Positions 16,844 through 24,760 of a DNA stretch of 64,000 nucleotides are shown here, one piece after another. Made by a program: the position numbers and the translations under genes. Positions within the stretch are counted from its first letter, which is position 1. The number at the start of each line of letters is the position of its first letter. Source of the stretch: Candidatus Acidiferrales bacterium (GTDB lineage Bacteria > Acidobacteriota > Terriglobia > Acidiferrales > UBA7541). The DNA lies in NCBI GenBank assembly GCA_035934015.1, contig DASYYH010000003.1:372001-436000 (forward strand), given 5' to 3'. Below the pieces are notes generated by a model. The model had not been told where the DNA came from, ran no database searches, and worked only from the letters and a program-made list of their open reading frames with translations.

Positions 16844-18283
16844 TCAGACTTCCTTGAGCGCCTGAATCATCTGCGTGATCACGCCTTGTGCATCGCCGAA
16901 GACCATGTGCGTGTTCGGGCCGAAAAATAATTCGTTCTCGATTCCCGAAAATCCTACACCCTTGCCGCGCTTGATGACCAGGACTTGCCTGGCCTGGTCG
17001 GCATTCAGGATCGGCATGCCGTAAATTGGGCTGCTCTTGTCGCTGCGCGCCGCGGGGTTCACAACGTCATTCGCGCCGATCACGAGCGCCACGTCTGCGT
17101 TCGCAAAATCGCTGTTGATCTCTTCGAGATCGTAAATCAGATCGTAAGGCACGCCCGCTTCGGCCAGCAGAACGCTCATGTGCCCGGGCATGCGTCCGGC
17201 GACGGGATGGACGGCAAATTTCACTTTGACGCCCTTGGCCTGCAGCATCTGGACGAGTTCCCACAATTTGTGCTGCGCCTGCGCCACGGCAAGCCCGTAA
17301 CCCGGCACGACGATGACGTTTTCCGAATATGCCATCGTTGCCGCTGCGTCGCGCACTTCCATCGCATTCATCGTGCGCGCCTCGCCGCCCGCAGCCGCGG
17401 TCGCTGCCACGTCGCCGAATCCGCTGAACCACACGTTCAGGAACGAGCGATTCATCGCGCGTGCCATCAGCACGGTCAGCAAACTTCCTGCTGCGCCGAC
17501 AATCGTGCCGGCGATAATCATCGCCGGATTCTGCACCACGAAACCTTCGAAGCCCACGGCAAGGCCAATGCACGCGTTGTACGTCGAAATCACCACGGGC
17601 ATATCCGCGCCGCCAATGGGCAGCGTGACAAAGATTCCAAGAATCAGCGAAACGACGAGGAAAATGCTAATAAGCACATCGACAGAAAGGTTCAATCCTG
17701 AAACCCAGTCCGGATGAATGCTCGCCAGCGTCAGCGCCAGCGCTGCGAGCGAAAGAATTCCGTTGATGAAATGCCGCCCGGGAATTCGCGGGCTGCCCAT
17801 CCAGCTCTGAAGTTTCAGGAAGGCCACCACGCTGCCGCCGAAAGCTGTCGCGCCAAAGAGCGCGCCGATGACGGCGATAATCGGAAACGCCAGCGAGCCG
17901 CTATACGCGCGGCCGCTGTACATCTCCACCGCAGCGATGGCCCCTGCCGCGCCGCCGCCAAGGCCGTTGTAAATGGCCACCATCTGCGGCATTTCCGTCA
18001 GCGGTACTCGCCGCCCGGTCCACCACGCGGGAACCGCTCCGACAGCGACCGCAAAAAAAATCAGCACGAGGCGCTGCCCGGAATTCCCCGGTATGATCAA
18101 TTCCGAGACTCCGGGGATATAGACAAACGTGACCGCCACAGCGATCAGCATGCCGACGCCGGCCCACAAGATACCGTTGCGCGCCGTGCGCGGCGAACTC
18201 ATGCGCTTGAGGCCCAGAATCAAGAGCAGCGTGGCGATGAAGTAGCTGGCTTGCAGGGGAAAGGCTGTGAGAATGTGGCTCAC
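16844..18283 (-). CDS. pntB: NAD(P) transhydrogenase subunit beta
   Basis: A 479-residue membrane subunit of the proton-translocating transhydrogenase, which moves hydride from NADH to NADP+ using the proton gradient. Residues 1-270 contain about nine membrane helices (domain II), including YNGLGGGAAGAIAA and MPVVISTYNACIG. The C-terminal domain III binds NADP(H): VIVVPGYGLAVAQAQHK, KFAVHPVAGRMPGHMSVLLAEA, LVIGANDVVNPAA and the final NTHMVFGDA. Length fits (about 465-480). Its ATG overlaps the last base of the pntA2 stop region. Genes run pntA1-pntA2-pntB, as in Rhodospirillum. Confidence 0.95.
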   Translation of the reverse strand: MSHILTAFPLQASYFIATLLLILGLKRMSSPRTARNGILWAGVGMLIAVAVTFVYIPGVSELIIPGNSGQRLVLIFFAVAVGAVPAWWTGRRVPLTEMPQMVAIYNGLGGGAAGAIAAVEMYSGRAYSGSLAFPIIAVIGALFGATAFGGSVVAFLKLQSWMGSPRIPGRHFINGILSLAALALTLASIHPDWVSGLNLSVDVLISIFLVVSLILGIFVTLPIGGADMPVVISTYNACIGLAVGFEGFVVQNPAMIIAGTIVGAAGSLLTVLMARAMNRSFLNVWFSGFGDVAATAAAGGEARTMNAMEVRDAAATMAYSENVIVVPGYGLAVAQAQHKLWELVQMLQAKGVKVKFAVHPVAGRMPGHMSVLLAEAGVPYDLIYDLEEINSDFANADVALVIGANDVVNPAARSDKSSPIYGMPILNADQARQVLVIKRGKGVGFSGIENELFFGPNTHMVFGDAQGVITQMIQALKEV

Positions 18284-18570
18284 TATGCTTTCTCCTTCTT
18301 GCTGTGGAACATCTCGAGCATGCGCTCGGTGGAAACATAACCGCCGACGGCGTTGCCCGTAGCCATCACCACGCCCACAAAACCCACAAATACTTCGAGC
18401 GGCCCGCGCGCTTCCGCCAGCGCCAGCATCGCGCCGACGAGGACGATTCCGTGGACGAAGTTCGAACCGGACATCAACGGCGTATGCAGAATCACAGGTA
18501 CGCGGGCGACGATTTCATATCCCGCGATAGCCGCAATCAAGAAAATATAGAGCGCTACGAATCCGGTCAT
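18283..18570 (-). CDS. pntA2: NAD(P) transhydrogenase subunit alpha, membrane part
   Basis: A 95-residue protein forming the short membrane piece of the alpha subunit (three helices). Residues 3-20, 36-52 and 58-77 are hydrophobic; the motifs VPVILHTPLMSGSNFVHGIVLVG and MATGNAVGGYVSTERMLEMF are characteristic. In E. coli this is fused to the NAD domain; here it is separate, as in Rhodospirillum rubrum. It overlaps pntA1 upstream by four bases and abuts pntB, so all three are translated together and assemble as one proton pump. Confidence 0.93.
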   Translation of the reverse strand: MTGFVALYIFLIAAIAGYEIVARVPVILHTPLMSGSNFVHGIVLVGAMLALAEARGPLEVFVGFVGVVMATGNAVGGYVSTERMLEMFHSKKEKA

Positions 18571-19706
18571 GATTTCACTGCTCCTTGAAGAAGTTCGCGC
18601 GTGGGTTCGTGCTTGATTTCGCCCGCGAACGTAAGAACGGTCCTGGCGATCACTTCGTCATTCCAGTCGAATGAAATGTTTCCGCCTTTTAGAAACAGGC
18701 TGAGGAGGTTATAGAGATTCGTCGCATACATCTGGCTGGCGTCTTCGGCGAGCATGCTGGCCACCTGCAAGACGCCGAGGATGGTCACATTGCCATGGTG
18801 AATTTCCTGCCCGGGCTGCGTGAGTTCGCAGTTCCCTCCCGTATCCGCGGCCAGGTCCACGACGAGTGAGCCTGACTTCATCGCGTCAACCATCGGCCTA
18901 AGCAAAATTTTCGGCGCTGGGCGTCCAGGAACGTTCGCGGCACAGATGACCACATCCGCCTGCCGCACATGCTGCGCCAAAACTTCCTGCTGCGCCTTGC
19001 GCTCCTCGGCGGTCAACTCGCGGGCATAGCCGCCATCGCCTTCCGCGCGGATATTCGCGGAGACGAATTTCGCGCCGAGGGATTCCACTTCTTGCTTGCT
19101 GGACGTTCGAACGTCGTAGCCTTCCACTTGCGCGCCCAGCCGCCGCGCCGTGGCCATTGCCTGCAGGCCGGCGACGCCCGCGCCAATCACGAGCACTTTC
19201 GCCGGCCGGATCGTGCCTGCGGCGGTCGTCAGCATGGGGAAAAATCGCGCCAGATGGTTCGCGGCAATTAGCGCGGCTTTGTATCCGGCAACCATCGCCT
19301 GCGACGACAGCGCGTCGAGGCTCTGCGCCCGCGAAATTCTCGGCACGAGCTCCATTGCAAACGCCGTGATCTTGCGATCGCATAGCAGCTTTACTTCTTC
19401 GGTGTGCTGCTGAGCGTAGATGAAGCTCGCGAGAATGGAATTCTCGCGCATCATGCGAATTTGCGAAATATCCGGCGCCTGCACGCGCAGCGTGATATCC
19501 GCTTGGGCGTATAACTGCGCCGGATCTTTCACTACGGTCGCGAATCGCTCATATTCGGAATCGGGAATGCCGCTCGCCGCACCCGCGCCGGATTCCATCA
19601 GGATCGTCGCGCCCAGTTTCGTCAGGCGTTCGGCGACTTTCGGCGTCATGGCGACGCGTTTTTCCCCCGCGCGCGTTTCCCGGGGAACCGCAATTTGAAT
19701 GGCCAT
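18567..19706 (-). CDS. pntA1: NAD(P) transhydrogenase subunit alpha, NAD-binding part
   Basis: A 379-residue cytoplasmic subunit related to alanine dehydrogenase. ATG 19706 is chosen because GGAG lies eight bases upstream. The N-terminal IQIAVPRETRAGEKRVAMTP and the Rossmann stretch AKVLVIGAGVAGLQAMATARRLGA (about residues 165-188) define the NAD(H) site. The PGRPAPKILL and LAADTGGNCE blocks are also conserved. It delivers hydride to PntB. First gene of the pnt operon. An upstream promoter was not clear. Confidence 0.95.
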   Translation of the reverse strand: MAIQIAVPRETRAGEKRVAMTPKVAERLTKLGATILMESGAGAASGIPDSEYERFATVVKDPAQLYAQADITLRVQAPDISQIRMMRENSILASFIYAQQHTEEVKLLCDRKITAFAMELVPRISRAQSLDALSSQAMVAGYKAALIAANHLARFFPMLTTAAGTIRPAKVLVIGAGVAGLQAMATARRLGAQVEGYDVRTSSKQEVESLGAKFVSANIRAEGDGGYARELTAEERKAQQEVLAQHVRQADVVICAANVPGRPAPKILLRPMVDAMKSGSLVVDLAADTGGNCELTQPGQEIHHGNVTILGVLQVASMLAEDASQMYATNLYNLLSLFLKGGNISFDWNDEVIARTVLTFAGEIKHEPTRELLQGAVKS

Positions 19707-20149
19707 TAAAAACACTCCTCTGAAGTACGACCATCGTTGGCCGCCTGTTCAGCTATGATTTCCTTCGATTTACAAAAATTCCAGGGCACGCCAATTCGGC
19801 GAAAAGAAAAAAATCTGACCGAAAAATATCGAGTGCCGCCTCATCGGCGCGATTGGATTTGGTGCGAAAACAGCCTGGTTTGCGGATATTCGACAGAGTC
19901 ACGGGATTTCGACGATCCGGATCATTCGCGCATTTCGTTCTTGCTTCCTGGGCCAGCGCCTTCTTCCTGCATCATCCAAACGAATTAGCATATCAGATGC
20001 AAGCGCATCTTGCCTCCGGCTGTTTCGGATTCTTAAATGCCACCGGAACCGCTCCATTTCTCGCATCCCGGGCAAAACTCAAGGCTCGGGGCACGTTTTG
20101 GATAGCTCAAGGCGCTCCCGTGGCGTAAAATCCATGCGGAGGCCCGGAA
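19707..20149. other. Intergenic region without a supported gene
   Basis: This 443-base stretch separates the divergent pnt operon and the zinc-finger gene. Several short frames are open, but none has a ribosome site, recognisable protein or consistent codon use. The part at 19780-19850 is rich in A. It presumably holds promoters for both directions; no convincing -35/-10 pair was found. Confidence 0.5.
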
Positions 20150-20410
20150 ATGAGCGAGACTTGCGCACACACCAGCGAAATTCGGAAGGTCACGCCCAGC
20201 GGCAAGGGCTGCAAAGAGTGCCTCGCTACGGGCGATTCGTGGGTCCACCTGCGCTTGTGCCTGATCTGCGGGCATGTTGGCTGCTGCGACTCCTCCAAGA
20301 ACAAGCATGCAACGAAGCATTTCCACGCGACAAAGCATCCGATCGTTCAATCGTTCGAGCCGGGCGAAGACTGGCGCTGGTGCTACGTGGACGAAATGTT
20401 TTTGGAGTAA
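20150..20410 (+). CDS. UBP-type zinc-finger protein
   Basis: An 86-residue single-domain protein that is almost entirely a UBP (ubiquitin-hydrolase type) zinc finger. It shows GKGCKECLATGDSWVHLRLC, then CGHVGCCDSSKNKHATKHF and HPIVQSFEPGEDWRWCY, i.e. the ordered Cys and His ligands of the family. In eukaryotes this fold binds the ubiquitin C-terminus; bacterial stand-alone versions have unknown partners. GGAGG lies seven bases before the ATG. Fifty-six bases downstream begins the DUF5996 gene on the same strand. Confidence 0.88.
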   Translation: MSETCAHTSEIRKVTPSGKGCKECLATGDSWVHLRLCLICGHVGCCDSSKNKHATKHFHATKHPIVQSFEPGEDWRWCYVDEMFLE

Positions 20411-20466
20411 CATACGCGACCGCGAACCGATGGCTGCCAGTCGCCGGAGATTGAGAGTTCATCCGT

Positions 20467-21408
20467 ATGATGCCTGAAGCCAAATCCGCGGAGGCAAGCG
20501 CCTGGCCGGCCCTGCCGCTGAAGGAATGGGAGCCGACACGCGCTACGCTGCACATGTGGGTGCAAATGGCCGGCAAAGTTCGCATCGCGCTTTCGCCGCG
20601 AATCAATCATTGGTGGGACGCCACACTTTACGTCAACAACAGCGGCCTGACGACTTCGCTGATTCCCTACGGCCAGCGCGCGTTTGAGATTCAATTCGAT
20701 TTCCTGCGCCACGTTTTGGAAATTCGCACATGCGAAGGCGACTCGCGCACGATTAAGCTGGCTCCAAAATCCGTCGCGCAGTTCTATCAGGAATTCATGG
20801 GCGCGCTTGCTTCGCTCGGCTTTCCCGTAAAAATCTGGCCCATGCCGGTCGAAGTTCCCAATCCGATTCGCTTCGATCAGGACCGCACGCACGCGTCCTA
20901 TGATCCCGAATACACCAATCGCTTCTGGCGCACGCTCGTCTCCGTGGATTCCGTGTTTAAGGAATTTCGCACGCGTTTCATCGGCAAATCGAGCCCCGCG
21001 CATCTTTTCTTCGGCAGTTTCGATTTGGCCGTGACGCGTTTTTCCGGCCGCCGCGCTCCCGAGCGCCCCGGCGCGGATGCCGTCACGCGCGAAGCCTACT
21101 CGCACGAAGTCATTAGCGCGGGATTTTGGCCGGGGAACGAAGGCGTGATCGATGCTGCGTTTTATGCTTATGCAGCGCCCGAACCGCCCGGCTTCGCCGA
21201 AGCGCAGCTTCGCCCTGCGGCGGCTTTCTACAACAAGCAGATGTCGGAATTTTTCCTGCCCTACGAAGATGTCCGCCGCAACCCCGACCCGCGCGCCAGT
21301 CTCCTCGATTTCCTGCAGACGTCCTATGAAGCAGCCGCAGATCGCGCCGGATGGGATCGCGCCTCCCTCGAGCGCCAGCCGAACACGAACAAAGAGTCGG
21401 TTGCATGA
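20467..21408 (+). CDS. DUF5996-family protein
   Basis: A 313-residue cytoplasmic protein matching the DUF5996 family: WPALPLKEWEPTRATLHMWVQ, GKVRIALSPRINHWWDATLYV, IQFDFLRHVLEI and the HLFFGSFDLAVTRFSGRRAP block near residue 180, followed by SAGFWPGNEGVIDAAFYAYA. No biochemical role is known to me. Its ATGA stop/start overlap with the halogenase-like gene at 21405 shows translational coupling, so the two products may work on the same compound or in the same complex. ATG 20470 is an alternative start one codon downstream. Confidence 0.85.
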   Translation: MMPEAKSAEASAWPALPLKEWEPTRATLHMWVQMAGKVRIALSPRINHWWDATLYVNNSGLTTSLIPYGQRAFEIQFDFLRHVLEIRTCEGDSRTIKLAPKSVAQFYQEFMGALASLGFPVKIWPMPVEVPNPIRFDQDRTHASYDPEYTNRFWRTLVSVDSVFKEFRTRFIGKSSPAHLFFGSFDLAVTRFSGRRAPERPGADAVTREAYSHEVISAGFWPGNEGVIDAAFYAYAAPEPPGFAEAQLRPAAAFYNKQMSEFFLPYEDVRRNPDPRASLLDFLQTSYEAAADRAGWDRASLERQPNTNKESVA

Positions 21409-23150
21409 GCGCACAGGCATTCGATGTTCTTGTCATGGGCGGCGGGGCGACGGGGCAGCTCGCTGCGGCGTACCTGCGGATGCGATTCCCGCAGATTCGC
21501 ATCGGCGTCATCGAAGGGCCGCACAAAAATCGGCCAATCGTCGGCGAATCTTTCGTCGAAATCACCATTGATTTTCTTCTCGAACTCGGTCTCGGCTACT
21601 ACCTTATCGAAAATCATTTCCCAAAATACGGGCTCACTTACTATTACAAACCCGACATCGACAATCCCACCGACCGTACTTACGTTGTCGATGAAACTGC
21701 TACGGTGCCGCCTCTGCTCTCGTTCCAGGTTAACCGCTTCACATTCGACCGTCACGTTCGCGAACGCAACTTGAAAACGCGCGTCGAATTGCTCGACGCC
21801 ACAGTAACGAACGTGAATCTCGGCCACAACGGCGGATTGCACACGCTCACCGTGCGCGATTCCGCGCAGCAGGAAAGCACGCTTCAAGCGCGCTGGCTCA
21901 TCGACGGCACGGGCCGCAATCGCGTACTCCAAAAATTATTGGGACTTCAACAAACAGTCGCTGAGCAGAAGGACGTTTTTTGGTTCCGGCTGAAGAATTT
22001 TAATCCCGAAATCCTCGCGCGCATTCGCGCGGTGAAAAAAGAAAATCGCGCTTTCGTTCCCTATTTCGCCACGCACCATTTTTTCGGCAAAGGCAACTGG
22101 ATCTGGCTGATCCCCATGCGTTCGCCCGACGGCGAGCCGTTCATCAGCATCGGCATTACGTATCGCAAAGACATTTATCCGCACGGCCAGATTCACACGA
22201 TGGAGCGCTTTCTGGAATGCGTCGGACGCGAGCACGAAATGATCGTCGAGCTTGTGCGCAGCGGCACGGTCGCCGACACGAACGTCTACAGCTCGTACAT
22301 GTGGGAGTGCGCGCAGCGCTATTCGCCCGACCGCTGGTACATCATCGGCGACGCGGGCGACACGGTCGATCCGCTCTATAGCGTCGGCATGGCGTTGTCG
22401 TCTGTGCAAATTCGCCAGATCGCCGCGATGATCCAGCGCGAAATGGATGGCCACGATACGCGCGAATTCACCATGGACCTCGACACCGCGATCATCGCGC
22501 TGCAACGCAGCCTGACGCGCGATACGACGCGCTTATACGAGGCCATGGGCGACGCCTACCAATGCCATCTGCGCGTGCATTTGATCGTCACGAAACTTTT
22601 CCATCTTGGGCTGCCGCTGCTGATGAACGACTACCTCTGGGACCCGCTCGGCGCCAAACTCATCAATCGCTTTGCGCCGCTCCAAAAACTCGAAGCCGAA
22701 TCGCGGATGTTCCACGCCCTCATACGCGAAGTTGCCGCGAATTCCGAGAACCGCGCCATCGGCAATTTCATCAAAGTACAGTCCAGCGATTCGATGAACT
22801 ACGCATTTTACGAATATCACCGCGAAGAAGATATTCCCGCGTCGCTTTCCAACATGCTTTTCGGCCTGGCGGCGCTGCGGCTCGATCTTCTCGCCAAGCT
22901 CGGCTGGCGCGGATTTCTGCGCTTCGATCAGCACCGCGCTCTTTTGAAAGATATTTTCCGCGGCGCGCTCCTTCTTCCCTTCCACGGAACAAAATTGCGC
23001 AAGAGCCGCCTCGTCCGCAGAATGTTTCCAATTCATGAGGGAATGCGCGAAAGCGGAGCACAAATGCGCGAGCCTTTCCGCGAAAAGATGGAGTCCTCTG
23101 TTCCTCCTTTGCCGATGGATCAGGTGATGGAGCGGAAGACAGCCGACTGA
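21405..23150 (+). CDS. FAD-dependent halogenase/monooxygenase-like protein
   Basis: A 581-residue flavoprotein starting at ATG 21405, overlapping the DUF5996 stop by four bases. It has the FAD motif VMGGGATGQLAA (about residues 9-20), GESFVEIT near residue 46, WLIDGTGRN near 165, and YIIGDAGDTVDPLYSVGMAL near 315. Two features of flavin-dependent halogenases are present: WIWLIP at residues 232-237 fits WxWxIP, and Lys74 in FPKYGL lies where the halogenase catalytic Lys is expected. Those enzymes make hypohalite with reduced FAD and route it to an aromatic substrate. A plain hydroxylase or reductase is the main alternative. The last 200 residues are helical and unlike tryptophan halogenases. 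No flavin reductase is adjacent. Confidence 0.75.
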   Translation: MSAQAFDVLVMGGGATGQLAAAYLRMRFPQIRIGVIEGPHKNRPIVGESFVEITIDFLLELGLGYYLIENHFPKYGLTYYYKPDIDNPTDRTYVVDETATVPPLLSFQVNRFTFDRHVRERNLKTRVELLDATVTNVNLGHNGGLHTLTVRDSAQQESTLQARWLIDGTGRNRVLQKLLGLQQTVAEQKDVFWFRLKNFNPEILARIRAVKKENRAFVPYFATHHFFGKGNWIWLIPMRSPDGEPFISIGITYRKDIYPHGQIHTMERFLECVGREHEMIVELVRSGTVADTNVYSSYMWECAQRYSPDRWYIIGDAGDTVDPLYSVGMALSSVQIRQIAAMIQREMDGHDTREFTMDLDTAIIALQRSLTRDTTRLYEAMGDAYQCHLRVHLIVTKLFHLGLPLLMNDYLWDPLGAKLINRFAPLQKLEAESRMFHALIREVAANSENRAIGNFIKVQSSDSMNYAFYEYHREEDIPASLSNMLFGLAALRLDLLAKLGWRGFLRFDQHRALLKDIFRGALLLPFHGTKLRKSRLVRRMFPIHEGMRESGAQMREPFREKMESSVPPLPMDQVMERKTAD

Positions 23151-23171
23151 GTTCTCTTTTCGATCGCTAGC

Positions 23172-24524
23172 TCACTGCTGAAGTGGCGCCCACTCAAACG
23201 GGAAAAGCTTGCCCGCTGCGGCAGGATCGAGCTTCGCGCCGGCAAGCTGCGCCGCCTGCGCGAGCGCAGGATCGCGACCGGCGGCGAGGTCCGCACCCGT
23301 CGGCACGATCAACTCATCCGGCGTTACGCCAACGCTTTCGAGGCTCTTTCCATCCGTCATGATGAGGTTATCGTGCGTAATCGAGGCAGCGTAGAAGACG
23401 ATGAGGTCGTTGCCTCCCATGACTCCAATTTGAAATGGGTAAATTCTCGATTCCATGACTGCGCCAGCGCTCAAATCTCCCACTACGACCCCTCTGTGAT
23501 TGAGTTGCATGGTGCGCGCAAAAAGCTCTGCTGCTGACGCGGAACCGCTGTCGACAAGAATAAATAGTTTTCCTGTGTACGTCTTGCCGCGAGGCTTAGC
23601 GACGAGATCCTTATCTCGCTTCCGACCAACAGGCGACGCAATCGTTATGTCATGATCAAAAAAGTGTCCGACGAGATATGAAAGGGCGTCGACCGCGCCT
23701 CCAGGGTTTCCGCGAAGGTCGATGACAAGCGCTGCGTGCTTGTCGGCCTTGCCCATAATGTCATCTGTTACTCCCTGGTCCATATTGAATGCAGGAATTT
23801 TCCAGATGAACGTATCGCCAATCTCAGCCCAGCGCTCTCGAAGGAGATGGATTCTGCTTTCCTCGTCCAGAATCAGATTCCAGAAACCGGTATCGCCCGT
23901 TTCAAAGGAGACGTCAATGAGTTTTTGTTTGGTGATGAATTTCGTGCGCACCTGCTCCGTCCGCATAGTTCCTTGAGGATCGCGGAGAGAAAGCTCCAAA
24001 GCACCTTGAGGCGAGAGCGAATTCAGATAGTATTCGATATCCGAAAAATCCTTTCGGTTGACCGAAAATGCACCGACCTTAAGTATTTCATCTCCTGGAT
24101 GAATCTTGCTGGCGGCGTCGGTCTCAGGCCGCACTTCCGTGACGAAACAGCGATCCCCGATCATCTGCATTCGAAACCCATAATCGAAATTGTAGTTTAT
24201 GGACGGCGGCACGAAGAAGGTGTGCGAATCGTGAAGGCCTGAAAGATAGCCCGCGATAACGTGGAAGGCCTCACCCAGTGTGGGCGCGTTCTTAATCGCC
24301 GCTGCGTACTTCTGGTAGCGTGCGTCCATATCCACGCCATGAAAAGTAGAATCGTAATAATCCTTCTTCACGGCATCATGAACCTGCTGAAGCATCTCTT
24401 CCGCATGGGCGCGATCCATGCTCGAGAGCTGTTGCGCCTTTCCCTGAGCACGTGCACGCGAAATCGCAGACATCGCCAAAGCGACAAACAATGCGACGGA
24501 GAGAATCGGAAGGGCGCGCTTCAT
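23172..24524 (-). CDS. Exported S41-family peptidase
   Basis: A 450-residue protein from ATG 24524 (GAGGT upstream), with a signal peptide ending near ARAQ. A PDZ-like segment follows (GDRCFVTEVRPETDAASKI, then HPGDEILKVGAF). The S41 catalytic region reads AALVIDLRGNPGGAVDALSYL and FILVDSGSASAAELFAR, with the nucleophile near residue 328. Tail-specific proteases of this family cut exposed C-termini of periplasmic proteins. The Lys that usually follows about 25 residues later is not obvious: the region reads SAGAVMESRIYPF. It converges with the halogenase-like gene, with 21 bases between stops. Confidence 0.82.
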   Translation of the reverse strand: MKRALPILSVALFVALAMSAISRARAQGKAQQLSSMDRAHAEEMLQQVHDAVKKDYYDSTFHGVDMDARYQKYAAAIKNAPTLGEAFHVIAGYLSGLHDSHTFFVPPSINYNFDYGFRMQMIGDRCFVTEVRPETDAASKIHPGDEILKVGAFSVNRKDFSDIEYYLNSLSPQGALELSLRDPQGTMRTEQVRTKFITKQKLIDVSFETGDTGFWNLILDEESRIHLLRERWAEIGDTFIWKIPAFNMDQGVTDDIMGKADKHAALVIDLRGNPGGAVDALSYLVGHFFDHDITIASPVGRKRDKDLVAKPRGKTYTGKLFILVDSGSASAAELFARTMQLNHRGVVVGDLSAGAVMESRIYPFQIGVMGGNDLIVFYAASITHDNLIMTDGKSLESVGVTPDELIVPTGADLAAGRDPALAQAAQLAGAKLDPAAAGKLFPFEWAPLQQ

Positions 24525-24560
24525 GGAAGAAGCACCTCGCTTATCTTTGAAGGAGCAGGC

Positions 24561-24595
24561 AAAAAAATAACTCGCTTGCACGCAACAAGCGAGTT
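24561..24595 (-). terminator. Hairpin with T-run upstream of the S41 peptidase
   Basis: On the minus strand a 10-bp stem AACTCGCTTG / CAAGCGAGTT with a 7-base loop is followed by ATTTTTTT. It fits a rho-independent terminator for the amidohydrolase gene, or an attenuator in the S41 leader. Confidence 0.65.
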
Positions 24596-24606
24596 TATAG
24601 CAAATT

Positions 24607-24634
24607 TATATAACATATCTCCAAAAAAAAGCAA
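24607..24634 (-). promoter_or_regulatory. Possible promoter for the S41 peptidase
   Basis: On the minus strand TTGCTT (24634-24629), a 16-base spacer and TATATA (24612-24607) sit in an AT-rich island. The predicted start falls at the edge of the hairpin at 24561-24595. Confidence 0.4.
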
Positions 24635-24760
24635 GCCTTTTCTTTGTATCGCAAAATCGTCTACGGTGAAAATCCCCCAAAGCTCGATTTTCGGTGAAAA
24701 CGCGCAGGGCGCGCCGAATCCCGACGTTCGAGTCCCAGCGCGCTCCAGTTGGGCGGCGAT

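Noticed and set aside
19737-20128. Small frames between pntA1 and the zinc-finger gene
   Set aside because: They have no ribosome site, conserved motif or consistent codon use.
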